DNA of 37,010 nucleotides, taken from Candidatus Omnitrophota bacterium. Lineage in GTDB: Bacteria; Omnitrophota; Gorgyraeia; B26-G9. Where the stretch lies: contig JAHITE010000105.1 in assembly GCA_018817585.1 (NCBI GenBank), positions 1 through 37,010 of the forward strand, in the 5' to 3' direction. The position numbers and the translations under genes are program-made. Position 1 is the first letter of the stretch. Each line of letters begins with the position of its first letter. Below the pieces are notes generated by a model. It saw only the letters and a program-made list of their open reading frames with translations. It was not told where the DNA came from and did no database searches. Below are positions 28,540 through 36,069 of this stretch, piece after piece.

Positions 28540-29587
28540 TGTCCGCTATTTTACTTTCCGGTTCAATCTGACAAATCGTTAATAATTTCCCTTCAAAAGT
28601 ATTAATTTTTTTATCCGCCTCATCATATTTATTCTTAAGATTTACAATATGTCGGCCCAAAACCTCAAAATCTTGTTTAAACTTCTCCATATCGCCTTTT
28701 AGTCTCTCTAAATATTGAATGATTTGATGCGCATTTTTATCAATACTTAATCCTTTTAATCCCAGGAGAATAGACTGTAAATACGCGTAAAAAGAATTAG
28801 GACTAACCGGAATTACTTTTTTACTTAAAGCATAAGCACTTAAACAGTTTTTTTCGTCGGCATCATCTTTGATAATAATTTCATAATAAACATTTTCCGC
28901 GGGTATATACATCAAAGCAAAATCAAAAGTTCCTTCATCCGGAAGAATATATTTACTTGCGATACTATCAATATGTTTTTTAACGTCGCTGACAAATATC
29001 TTACGCGCCTGACGCTTTTCTTCTTCATTTATTCCAGTTATTAATCGTTTAAAATTTTCCAGAGGAAACTTTGAATCAATACTAACTAGTCCCTGTCCAA
29101 GACTTAAAACAGCATCAACAATATCACCGTTTTTAAATTTATATTGCTGTTTCACAAAAGACGCGGGTAAAACCTGATTTAACAAATCTCCCAAAAATAA
29201 TTCGCCTAATCCACCGCGGATTTTAGGAGACTTAAGAATTTCCTGTAAACTGGCAATATCCTTACCCACTTCAAAAACACGCTCAGTAGCTGCTGAAAGT
29301 GATCCCAAATTCTTCTGCACCTGACCAAAAACCTGAGTCGCGGAATCTAATCGCTCGCCAACACTTTGCTGTGAATAAAATAACTGCTGAGTAATCGACT
29401 GCAGTTTTTGATCAATATTGCTATTCATATCCCGCATCGACTCATTCACTTGACCGCGCAGGTTTTCCAGTTGTTGCTGCATCAGCCCTAAAGCTTCTGG
29501 ATGAAAGTTTTTTTGGTTTTTAAAATTATTCACTACCAAATAAACAAACATGCCAAACAACAATACTAAAACAGCTATATTAAGCAT
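28523..29587 (-). CDS. rmuC: DNA recombination protein RmuC (354 aa)
   Basis: The N-terminal membrane helix (~3-21) is followed by a coiled-coil stretch and the RmuC domain: 'SPKIRGGLGELFLGDLLNQV', 'VKQQYKFKNGDIVDAVL', 'VSIDSKFPLENFKRL' and 'FALMYIPAENVYYEII'. This is a PD-(D/E)XK-like nuclease fold linked to limiting inverted-repeat recombination. The catalytic-type residues Glu of 'GGLGE', Asp of 'DAVL' and Asp-x-Lys of 'SIDSKF' are present. It follows the zinc-finger gene after 23 bp and is coupled to the PilZ gene behind it, an unusual partnership. Confidence 0.93.
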   Translation of the reverse strand: MLNIAVLVLLFGMFVYLVVNNFKNQKNFHPEALGLMQQQLENLRGQVNESMRDMNSNIDQKLQSITQQLFYSQQSVGERLDSATQVFGQVQKNLGSLSAATERVFEVGKDIASLQEILKSPKIRGGLGELFLGDLLNQVLPASFVKQQYKFKNGDIVDAVLSLGQGLVSIDSKFPLENFKRLITGINEEEKRQARKIFVSDVKKHIDSIASKYILPDEGTFDFALMYIPAENVYYEIIIKDDADEKNCLSAYALSKKVIPVSPNSFYAYLQSILLGLKGLSIDKNAHQIIQYLERLKGDMEKFKQDFEVLGRHIVNLKNKYDEADKKINTFEGKLLTICQIEPESKIADNDSKY

Positions 29588-29610
29588 ATCCTAATGATTC
29601 AGCTTTAAAT

Positions 29611-29904
29611 TCAAGCTGCTGGAGCTTGTTCTTGCTGTTTCTTTGCTTCAGTTTCTTTAAGTTTGCGCTGCTCTTCTTTTTTCTTAAAATCCTTCCAACA
29701 TTTCGTGTTGCAAAAAAACTGCATATTGCGATAATAGCGCATCTTAGCAACCGGTTTTTTACATGATCCGCAACTTTTAGGAATTGCTACCTTAGGCGGA
29801 ACCTTATCTTTAGGTTTTTCTTGCTTAATTTCTTCTGCTTTTACTTCAGCCCCTGGCTCTTGATTTGCATCCTGAATTTCCTCTATTTTTTTTTCTTCTT
29901 CCAT
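29611..29904 (-). CDS. Small treble-clef (TRASH/MYM-like) zinc protein (97 aa)
   Basis: The N-terminal ~40 residues are acidic and low-complexity (Glu/Lys/Gln). They are followed by CX2C (Cys45, Cys48), 16 residues, then CX3C (Cys65, Cys69) in 'FFCNTKCWKDFKKK', and a charged Ala/Gln-rich tail. The 'FCxxxCxxxF' end is typical of TRASH/MYM/YHS-like treble-clef metal sites; the exact family is unproven. The frame starts at ATG 29922, but AAAGGAG lies between that ATG and ATG 29904, so 29904 is preferred. It precedes rmuC by 23 bp. It may bind zinc or a nucleic acid; function unknown. Confidence 0.7.
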   Translation of the reverse strand: MEEEKKIEEIQDANQEPGAEVKAEEIKQEKPKDKVPPKVAIPKSCGSCKKPVAKMRYYRNMQFFCNTKCWKDFKKKEEQRKLKETEAKKQQEQAPAA

Positions 29905-29975
29905 TATTCTTGCTCCTTTCATAAAGCATGTTCTTCATTCTAAATTTTAAGCATTTACCAGCTATCTATTATTAT

Positions 29976-30001
29976 CAGTAAATGTATCCTTTAATTTACT
30001 G
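29976..30001. promoter_or_regulatory. Perfect 8-bp inverted repeat (operator- or hairpin-like)
   Basis: CAGTAAAT (29976-29983) and ATTTACTG (29994-30001) are perfect reverse complements separated by 10 bp. It lies in the 196 bp gap before the zinc-protein/rmuC run. It could be an operator for a dimeric regulator or an RNA hairpin. No T-run follows on either strand, so it is not a canonical terminator. Confidence 0.45.
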
Positions 30002-30036
30002 GCGAAACATTCGTTTTTATGATTTATTTATAATGA

Positions 30037-30076
30037 CTATTGAGCCCCCATAAAGTCTCCTTCACAGGGGCCAATA
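30037..30076 (-). other. Bulged hairpin with a Shine-Dalgarno sequence in the loop and a 4-codon minigene
   Basis: Arms 30038-30049 and 67-76 of the same hundred (30067-30076) pair as TATTG/CAATA, G/C and CCCC/GGGG with two bulges, leaving a 17-nt loop. On the minus strand the loop holds AAGGAG (30057-30062), 5 nt before ATG 30051, followed by Gly, Ala, Gln and TAG (to 30037). It lies 25 bp past the stop of the 77-residue protein. No T-run follows. It may be a leader/attenuator or chance. Confidence 0.35.
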
Positions 30077-30100
30077 AGTATTTATAGCCTATACAGTTTA

Positions 30101-30334
30101 TTATTTTTTCTTTTTACGTCTTGCCATTTTAGCGCGAGAAACGTCACCTTCTTTATCAATAAAATAGAGAAAACCTTCCTCTCTCTTTATCCCTAATTTA
30201 GTAACTTTGCCAGGTTTACCGCCTTTTTTTCCACCTCTAGCCATTTTCGCGCGTGAAACATCTCCCTGCTTGTCTAGATAGTAGAGATATCCTTTTTCTC
30301 TTGTGATACCAGCTTTTGCTACTTTATCTGCCAT
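30101..30334 (-). CDS. Duplicated small basic protein (77 aa), function unknown
   Basis: The protein consists of two copies of one unit, residues 4-33 and 43-72 (39-residue period), identical at 22 of 30 positions by my count. The unit reads roughly KVxKxGIxRExGYLYYxDK followed by xGDVSRAKMAR. Each copy ends in a basic tail, GGKKGGKPG in the first and RKKKK in the second. The alternating 'GYLYYLDKQGDVSR' suggests a small β-hairpin with a basic flank, compatible with nucleic acid or ribosome binding (inference). I recognise no named family. A strong GGAGGGAGG site precedes ATG 30334, suggesting high expression. A structured leader lies upstream. Confidence 0.8.
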   Translation of the reverse strand: MADKVAKAGITREKGYLYYLDKQGDVSRAKMARGGKKGGKPGKVTKLGIKREEGFLYFIDKEGDVSRAKMARRKKKK

Positions 30335-30439
30335 AATTTCACCTCCCTCCTTGCTTTAAATTTATATTCAACCGTCATTACTGTCTTGATCTAATAAATC
30401 TCTCGATAGAACGGTTGCATGTTCGTGCGTCGTTTTCTT

Positions 30440-30557
30440 AAAAAAAACACGCGGGCTATTGCCCCATCTGACGATGATAGTGTAAGCATTCGCAACATGT
30501 TCCTTTACGATTACAAGCAGAGTAACTACAATTGCCCCCCTTTACTCTTACCGTCAG
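30440..30557 (-). promoter_or_regulatory. Structured leader or small RNA candidate upstream of the 77-aa gene
   Basis: In the 271 bp gene-free gap before the duplicated protein, the minus strand shows nested pairings. CTGACG (30552-30557) pairs with CGTCAG (30468-30473), and GTAAG pairs with CTTAC just inside. Weaker inner stems are GCAA/TTGC and GTTAC/GTAAT. After the closing stem comes GGGC-AATA-GCCC (30453-30464) and then eight T (30440-30447). This is the layout of a folded RNA followed by a short hairpin with a T-run. It fits a cis leader with attenuator, or an independent ~110-nt RNA. It matches no riboswitch, 6S, SRP or tmRNA signature I know. Confidence 0.35.
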
Positions 30558-30565
30558 ATACAAAC

Positions 30566-30594
30566 ATAAAAAGGAAAAGATGATCTTGTATCAT
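30566..30594 (-). terminator. Weak candidate terminator after nadX
   Basis: On the minus strand ATGAT-ACAAG-ATCAT (30580-30594) forms a 5-bp AT-rich stem followed by CTTTTCCTTTTTAT. It lies 11 bp past the nadX stop. The stem is weak, so termination may be partial. Confidence 0.4.
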
Positions 30595-30605
30595 TTATTC
30601 AAAAG

Positions 30606-31412
30606 CTATGTTCCGATTTTTACATTAATCATAATTCCATCAAGAGTAGCCAAAGCCGATAGCATTGCCATCATACTTGTCTTAGGATTAAGTTTTGAAG
30701 GAACATTCTCTGTACAAGTTAATATTGTACCAAAATCCCCCTCAATTTCAATAGTATGTGTATTTCTTTTTGTTTGGGGACTGGCAACTATACAAACTCT
30801 TGTTTTTGTTGCGCCAATACCAGCTAAGCTTAAAATCGCGGCTACATTTATATTTTTAGGAAATTTTGATACTGCCTGCAATGCTGTTCCTTGAAATATT
30901 ATTTTATCTTTTTTAATAGATTTTAAGTTAATTTTATTTTTTATTAAATAAGGCGCTCCGATAAGACCTGCAACGGGTTTTCTAGTAGTAAGCTTAACTG
31001 ATTTAATTTTCCCCATACGCGCGGCTTTAAGCGCGTCAAGTCCGGCAATCGCTCCGCTGGGAATATGCATTCTAAGCTTATTATCTTGTATTTTTTTCAA
31101 CAAACCCTTTTTGCTAAGCAAACCGCCCACGCTCATCAGCATAACCTGCTTTTTATATTTGATAACATATTCTATGAGCTCGGGAACAACACTTGCATGC
31201 GCGGCTTCAATAATTAAATCACTTTTTCTAACTAAATCTTCTAAAGAAAAAACTATCATCTTTTTCTTCAAAGACCGCCTCAGCCGGATTAAACTTTCAG
31301 GATTTGTTTCTGATACTCCGACTAAAAAAATACGGTTACTATATTTTTTTAGGATTATATTGATAAGATATGATCCTATTGTTCCGCAACCGCAAACACC
31401 AACTTTAATCAT
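30606..31412 (-). CDS. nadX: L-aspartate dehydrogenase NadX (268 aa)
   Basis: NAD(P)-dependent oxidation of aspartate to iminoaspartate, the substrate of NadA. The N-terminal Rossmann motif is 'MIKVGVCGCGTIGSYL'. 'LIIEAAHASVVPE' and 'MSVGGLL' follow, then 'HIPSGAIAGLDALKAA', a hallmark of this family, and the C-terminal 'VNVAAILSLAGIG'-type segment ('INVAAILSLAGIGATKTRV'). Its place directly after nadA shows that quinolinate is made with a dehydrogenase rather than the oxygen- or fumarate-dependent oxidase NadB, as expected in anaerobes. No nadB or nadC is in the window. Confidence 0.93.
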   Translation of the reverse strand: MIKVGVCGCGTIGSYLINIILKKYSNRIFLVGVSETNPESLIRLRRSLKKKMIVFSLEDLVRKSDLIIEAAHASVVPELIEYVIKYKKQVMLMSVGGLLSKKGLLKKIQDNKLRMHIPSGAIAGLDALKAARMGKIKSVKLTTRKPVAGLIGAPYLIKNKINLKSIKKDKIIFQGTALQAVSKFPKNINVAAILSLAGIGATKTRVCIVASPQTKRNTHTIEIEGDFGTILTCTENVPSKLNPKTSMMAMLSALATLDGIMINVKIGT

Positions 31413-31484
31413 CTTAAACTCATTTTCCTTAAAAACCGATTATTTAAAGATAAAGCTACCAGCCAGAATTTACAAACCAATCAT

Positions 31485-32438
31485 TCAATTCTTGGGCAAA
31501 ACACTCATCATTTTATCCAGACTTTTCTTTGCTTTTTTCCGAATTAGATCACTTACCTTGACTTCAAAAACCATATCTTCCAAACTATGCGCAACCCAAC
31601 CCAGTGTTGTTAATTTCATATCAGCACAAATAAAATGTTCACTAGGACAATAAAATTTCTTTTTCGGATTATCCATTTCCAGACGATAAATCATTCCTAA
31701 CTCTGTACCCACAATAAATTCTTTAGCTTCATCCTGCTTGGCATATTTCAGCATTCCACTGGTTGAACCAATATAATCAGCATGCTGCAGTAACTTCTGT
31801 GGGCATTCCGGATGTGCCATAAATTTAGCTTTTGGATGTTCTTTTTTTGACAGGAGAATTTCTTCTTCTTTTATCCGCATATGCGTCGGGCAAAATCCTT
31901 CCCAGAGAATAATTTGTTTTTCAGGCAGCTTCCGCTGAATATAACTACCCAGATTCTTATCCGGAACAAAAATAACTTGCTTACTTTTTAATGAATTCAC
32001 AATCTCCAGCGCATTGCTTGATGTACAGCAAACATCACTTTCCGCTTTTACTTCAGCTGATGAATTCACATAACAAACAACCGGAACTTTGGGATATTTA
32101 TTTTTTAAAGCTTTGAGTTCCTTGGTAGTAATCATATCAGCCATCGGACATCCCGCTTCTTTGACTGGCAAGAGAATTGTTTTTCCCGGATTAAGAATCG
32201 AAGCTGTTTCCGCCATAAAATGAACACCGCAAAAAACTACTATCTTCGCTTTTACTCTGGTAACCGCACGACTTAATTCCAAAGAATCTCCGACAATATC
32301 AGCAATCTGCTGAACTTCAGGCCGTTCATAATTATGGGCAATAACAACAGCTTTTCGGCTATTCTTAAGCTGAATAATCTTTTGACTCAAAGCTTCTAGA
32401 TATTTTTTATCTTCGCTTTTTTGTATTTGTTTCTGCAT
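31485..32438 (-). CDS. nadA: Quinolinate synthase NadA (317 aa)
   Basis: A [4Fe-4S] enzyme that condenses iminoaspartate with dihydroxyacetone phosphate to quinolinate. The three cluster cysteines are probably Cys97 ('EAGCPMADM'), Cys183 ('EGFCPTHMR') and Cys271 ('FICADMK'), with spacings of 86 and 88 close to the known enzymes. Also conserved are 'VVIAHNYERPEVQQIADIVG', 'VVFCGVHFMAETA', 'YVNSSAEVKAESDVCCTSSN' and 'FVPDKNLG'. It follows panD with no gap and is trailed by nadX after 72 bp. Confidence 0.96.
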   Translation of the reverse strand: MQKQIQKSEDKKYLEALSQKIIQLKNSRKAVVIAHNYERPEVQQIADIVGDSLELSRAVTRVKAKIVVFCGVHFMAETASILNPGKTILLPVKEAGCPMADMITTKELKALKNKYPKVPVVCYVNSSAEVKAESDVCCTSSNALEIVNSLKSKQVIFVPDKNLGSYIQRKLPEKQIILWEGFCPTHMRIKEEEILLSKKEHPKAKFMAHPECPQKLLQHADYIGSTSGMLKYAKQDEAKEFIVGTELGMIYRLEMDNPKKKFYCPSEHFICADMKLTTLGWVAHSLEDMVFEVKVSDLIRKKAKKSLDKMMSVLPKN

Positions 32439-32795
32439 TTATTTTCTCTTTATTAGTTTATTTTTTTCGTCAACAAAAACTGTTTTTTGTTTATGCTCAG
32501 CCGCTTCTTCATTAGAAACCAGACAATATGATATTATTATAATAATATCCCCCACCTGAGCCCATCTAGCTGCTGGACCGTTCATACAAACAATACCGCT
32601 GCCTGCTTCACCCTCAATAACATAGGTTTCCACTCGTGAACCATTGTTCACATTTACAACCTGAACTCTTTCGCTGGGATAGATGTCTGCTTCTTTTAAA
32701 ATATTTTTATCAATTGTAATACTACCCATATATTGAAGATTAGCATCGGTTACAGTAGCCCGATGTATTTTTGACTTACTCATTATCCGCAACAT
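32439..32795 (-). CDS. panD: Aspartate 1-decarboxylase PanD (118 aa)
   Basis: A pyruvoyl enzyme that makes β-alanine from aspartate for pantothenate. The proenzyme self-cleaves between Gly24 and Ser25 ('QYMGSITID'), and '[14 protein letters not shown]' precedes it. Also conserved are '[20 protein letters not shown]', '[16 protein letters not shown]' and '[10 protein letters not shown]'. Start ATG 32795 gives '[13 protein letters not shown]', the usual N-terminus. It is 13 bp after panC, which uses its product. Confidence 0.96.
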   Translation of the reverse strand: MLRIMSKSKIHRATVTDANLQYMGSITIDKNILKEADIYPSERVQVVNVNNGSRVETYVIEGEAGSGIVCMNGPAARWAQVGDIIIIISYCLVSNEEAAEHKQKTVFVDEKNKLIKRK

Positions 32796-32808
32796 CTACT
32801 TATTCCTT

Positions 32809-33663
32809 TCAATCAACTTTAACTAATATATTATCAATTAATCTTACTCTACCCATATAAACTGCTAGGACAATTAACACCTTTGTCTTTGCTTTTAATT
32901 GCTTAATTTCACTTAAATGATCAGCATCGACGATAGCAATGTACTCTATTGTAGCAAACTCCGACTGAGAAAGCAATCTTTTCATTTGGAAAATTATTTT
33001 AGCAGTTTTTCTCTGCTTTTGCTCAATTAATTGTTTTGCTTTTTTCAATGCTTGAGATAATAAAACCGCGTCTTGGCGCTGTTTATCATCCAGATAAGCA
33101 TTGCGTGAACTCATGGCCAGGCCATCCGGCTCTCTTATTATAGGTAACACCTTTATTTTTAAAGACATATGCAAATCTTTGACCATTTTTTTAATTACCA
33201 ATGCCTGCTGCGCGTCTTTTTGCCCAAAGTAAGCGATATCCGCCTTTACAATATTAAACAATTTGCTTACAATCGTGCAAACTCCGGTAAAATGACCAGG
33301 GCGAAACTTGCCGCACAGTGAATCAGTAATTCCTTTAACCTGCACCTCGGTCATATAACCTTTGGGATATATCTGTGCATCTTTTGGAATAAAAACATAA
33401 TCAACATTTTGCTGTCTGCACAATTTCAGGTCTGTTTTAATATCCCGGGGATATTTTTTAAAATCCTCTTTTGGCCCAAACTGCATTGGATTTACATAAA
33501 TACTCACAACAGTAACATCACAATCTTTCACTGATCTGGACATTAAAGACAAATGCCCTTTATGTAAATATCCCATTGTCGGCACAAAACCAATAATTTT
33601 TGACTGGATCTTCAGCTGTCTTGCTATTTCCTGCATTTCAGCCGCACTATGTATAATTTTCAT
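32809..33663 (-). CDS. panC: Pantothenate synthetase PanC (284 aa)
   Basis: ATP-dependent joining of pantoate and β-alanine. It is a nucleotidyltransferase-fold enzyme with 'FVPTMGYLHKGHLSLM' (the HxGH motif), 'SIYVNPMQFGPKEDF', 'YPRDIKTDL', 'GKFRPGHFTGVCTIVSKLFN', 'YFGQKDAQQALVIKKM' and 'GLAMSSRNAYL' (KMSKS-like). ATG 33663 gives the usual N-terminus 'MKIIHSAAEM'; an upstream in-frame ATG at 33684 adds 7 unconserved residues. It lies 27 bp after folK. Confidence 0.96.
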   Translation of the reverse strand: MKIIHSAAEMQEIARQLKIQSKIIGFVPTMGYLHKGHLSLMSRSVKDCDVTVVSIYVNPMQFGPKEDFKKYPRDIKTDLKLCRQQNVDYVFIPKDAQIYPKGYMTEVQVKGITDSLCGKFRPGHFTGVCTIVSKLFNIVKADIAYFGQKDAQQALVIKKMVKDLHMSLKIKVLPIIREPDGLAMSSRNAYLDDKQRQDAVLLSQALKKAKQLIEQKQRKTAKIIFQMKRLLSQSEFATIEYIAIVDADHLSEIKQLKAKTKVLIVLAVYMGRVRLIDNILVKVD

Positions 33664-33690
33664 TATATTAACCTGATTATGCAAAATATT

Positions 33691-34182
33691 TTATTTGAAT
33701 TCTAAATTGCCATTTAAAGCACTTAAAAGTTCTTTTATGGTTTGTTTAAAAATAGGGTGAATTACTTCTGGAGCGATTTCAGCAAATGGTTTCAATACAA
33801 ACAAACGATCCTGCACCATCGGATGCGGTATTGTTAATTGCAGAGTATTCAAAACAATATCACTAAATAAAAGAATATCTAAATCCAATGTCCTTGGCTG
33901 ATTCTTCAGCCCCGAACGAATCCGCCCAAGTGTAACTTCAATATCCTGTAGATTTTTTAGGAGTTCAAGCGGAGTAAGACTTGTATTTAACTCAATTACG
34001 CCATTAAGAAATTTGCCCTGAACTGGACCGCCCACTGGATCAGTTTCATATAATTGAGAAACCTGCTCAAGCGATATATTTATATTTTGTCTTAACAGTA
34101 AAATCGCTTTATCAATATAAACCCGGCGATCACCAATATTTGATCCGACACCTAAATATACCCTGCTTTGCTGTTGGCTCAT
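33691..34182 (-). CDS. folK: 6-hydroxymethyl-7,8-dihydropterin pyrophosphokinase FolK (163 aa)
   Basis: Transfers pyrophosphate from ATP to hydroxymethyldihydropterin in folate synthesis. The N-terminal 'VYLGVGSNIGDRRVYIDKA' and the family signature 'GRIRSGLKNQPRTLDLDIL' are intact, followed by 'LTIPHPMVQDRLFVLKPFAE'. Its start overlaps the dapL stop by 4 bp. Other folate genes are absent from the window, so its position in a Dap/pantothenate run looks like a mixed housekeeping operon. Confidence 0.95.
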   Translation of the reverse strand: MSQQQSRVYLGVGSNIGDRRVYIDKAILLLRQNINISLEQVSQLYETDPVGGPVQGKFLNGVIELNTSLTPLELLKNLQDIEVTLGRIRSGLKNQPRTLDLDILLFSDIVLNTLQLTIPHPMVQDRLFVLKPFAEIAPEVIHPIFKQTIKELLSALNGNLEFK

Positions 34183-35339
34183 ATTTTAGATAAACGTTTA
34201 AGCGCTTGTTTAATTCTTTTTTTATCTTGCGTTAGCGCAAAACGAATAAACCCCTCCCCATGATTACCAAAACCTATACCCGGAGTAACCACGATATCCG
34301 CTTTATCTAATAGCATATTAGCAACCTCAATTGAATTCATTTTATAAGGATACCTGGTCCATACATAAAAAGTCGCTTTAGACGCTTTTACCGGCCAGCC
34401 CAGATGCTTTAAACCATTGACTAAAACATCTCTTCTTTCCGTATATATTTTTGCCATCTTTTGATAAAAAAATGGTTTTGATTTTAAGGCAGCTATTCCG
34501 GCAATTTGCACAGCCTGAAAAATTCCTGAGTCCATATTTGACTTAAACTTTGCCAAAGCCGCTACCACATCTTTATTTCCACAAATCCAGCCAATTCTCC
34601 AGCCAGTCATATTGTATGTTTTAGATAGAGAGTGAAACTCAACCGCCACATCCATTGCGCCACTGATACCTAATATTCCCGGAGCTTTATAACCATCAAA
34701 ACACATCTCCGAATAAGCCATATCAAAACAGATTATAATCTCATTTTTTTTAGCAAAGCTTACCAGTTCTTTTAAAAAACCTTGAGGAACAACAGCCGCG
34801 GTAGGATTATTCGGATAATTGATAAACATTAATTTTGCTTTTTTAAGCACTGTTTGCGGAATCGCTTTTAGGTCAGGAAGAAAACCGTTTTTCTCTTCCA
34901 GCGGCATTGCATAGAATTCTCTGCCTGCCAGAATAGTAGCGTTTCTGTACGCGGGATATCCTGGGTCAGGCACTAAGCTGATTTCTCCTTTATTTAAAAA
35001 AGTGAACGGGAAATGCGCAATTGCTTCCTTAGACCCCAATACCGGAAGGATCTCGGTTGTTGGATCAAGTTCTACTTTAAATCTATTCTTATACCAAGCG
35101 GCAATTTCCAAGCGCAGCTGAGGCATGCCCGCGTCTAACGCGTATTTGTGATTTACAGGATCTTTAGCCGCAGCGTTTAAAGCTTCAATTACATGCTTCG
35201 GAGTCGGAGTATCTGGATCGCCAATACCCAAATCAATCAGATCACGCCCAGCTTGTCTGGCTTTACGTTTCTCTTTATCAATTGCCGCAAAAAGATATGG
35301 AGGCAAAGTTGACAATGTTTTAGCAGCCTGAATATTCAT
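34179..35339 (-). CDS. dapL: LL-diaminopimelate aminotransferase DapL (386 aa)
   Basis: A class I/II PLP aminotransferase. In the DapL route it converts tetrahydrodipicolinate to LL-diaminopimelate in one step, bypassing succinylation or acetylation. 'IDLGIGDPDTPTPKHVIEAL', 'PVLGSKEAIAHFPF', 'FINYPNNPTAAVV' and the PLP lysine in 'HSLSKTYNMTGWRIGW' (~237) are conserved, and 'GEGFIRFALTQDKKRIKQAL' ends the protein. Its place between dapB and partners supports DapL over a general aspartate aminotransferase. ATG 35339 is preferred over TTG 35345. Confidence 0.92.
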   Translation of the reverse strand: MNIQAAKTLSTLPPYLFAAIDKEKRKARQAGRDLIDLGIGDPDTPTPKHVIEALNAAAKDPVNHKYALDAGMPQLRLEIAAWYKNRFKVELDPTTEILPVLGSKEAIAHFPFTFLNKGEISLVPDPGYPAYRNATILAGREFYAMPLEEKNGFLPDLKAIPQTVLKKAKLMFINYPNNPTAAVVPQGFLKELVSFAKKNEIIICFDMAYSEMCFDGYKAPGILGISGAMDVAVEFHSLSKTYNMTGWRIGWICGNKDVVAALAKFKSNMDSGIFQAVQIAGIAALKSKPFFYQKMAKIYTERRDVLVNGLKHLGWPVKASKATFYVWTRYPYKMNSIEVANMLLDKADIVVTPGIGFGNHGEGFIRFALTQDKKRIKQALKRLSKI

Positions 35340-36069
35340 TACCAATAAGTCCTTTCATTTTTTCTAATACATTATGCATATTATACAAACCCGCAGGTTT
35401 ATTCGCAACCCATTTAGCAGCATCCAGCGCTCCTTTAGCAAAGATATCTCTGGTCTTAGCTTTATGGCTTAAAGATATTATATCCACATCACTTTCAAAT
35501 ATAATTTCATGATCACCGACAATTTCCCCTTCGCGGATGGCTTCAATATCCTCAACATGTTGATTGGTTTGAGATTCAATAATTGCCGCAAATTGCTTGG
35601 CTGTACCGCTGGGAGCATCTTTCTTATGAATATGATGGGCTTCAATAATTCTAACCTTATACTCTTTAAGCTGAGCCGCGGCTTGTTTCACCAAATCAAA
35701 CATTACATTAACCCCTACCGACATATTCGGCGAGTAAACAATCGCGATATCTTTCGCGGCTTGTTTAATAATTTCTACCTGGTCTACACTAAGCCCTGTG
35801 GTTCCAATAACTATTGTTTTTTTATGTTTGATCACAAAATTCAGCAAATCTGTTTTATCAGTCATCGGAGTAAAGTCAATAACAACATCTACTTGTTTAA
35901 TCTTATCCAGATCATCACTTACGATTACGCCTTCAAGCATAGAATTAATCTCTGAACAATCTTTTCTTTCAAAACCAATAAAGGTCTCAAGTTGAGCATC
36001 TTGGACAGCTAACGCGATGATTCTTTTGCCCATTTTCCCGCAACAGCCGACAACTCCGATCTTAATCAT
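35320..36069 (-). CDS. dapB: 4-hydroxy-tetrahydrodipicolinate reductase DapB (249 aa)
   Basis: NAD(P)H-dependent reduction step of the lysine/diaminopimelate pathway. The N-terminal 'IKIGVVGCCGKMGKRI' is the glycine-rich dinucleotide site; 'VVIDFTPMTD', 'VIGTTGLSVDQ', 'IVYSPNMSVGVNVMFDLV' and the catalytic 'EAHHIHKKDAPSGTAK' are intact. It overlaps dapA by 4 bp and dapL by 20 bp, so the three are almost certainly co-translated. Confidence 0.96.
   Translation of the reverse strand: MIKIGVVGCCGKMGKRIIALAVQDAQLETFIGFERKDCSEINSMLEGVIVSDDLDKIKQVDVVIDFTPMTDKTDLLNFVIKHKKTIVIGTTGLSVDQVEIIKQAAKDIAIVYSPNMSVGVNVMFDLVKQAAAQLKEYKVRIIEAHHIHKKDAPSGTAKQFAAIIESQTNQHVEDIEAIREGEIVGDHEIIFESDVDIISLSHKAKTRDIFAKGALDAAKWVANKPAGLYNMHNVLEKMKGLIGNEYSGC

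Noticed and set aside
30037-30076. Intrinsic terminator after the 77-residue protein gene
   Set aside because: The stem is bulged with a 17-nt loop and no T-run follows on either strand.
30440-30557. Known structured RNA (6S, SRP RNA, tmRNA, common riboswitch) in the leader before the 77-residue gene
   Set aside because: The GGAAGGAAGCAGCC-type SRP tetraloop region, tRNA-like ends of tmRNA and the core motifs of TPP, SAM, cobalamin or c-di-GMP-I riboswitches are not seen. It is kept only as an unnamed structured element.
31111-31653. Plus-strand 180-codon frame across the nadX-nadA junction
   Set aside because: It is antisense to two firmly identified enzymes and has a composition typical of shadow frames, with no recognisable motif.
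35509-35955. Plus-strand 148-codon frame inside dapB
   Set aside because: Entirely antisense to dapB, which has all catalytic motifs intact.
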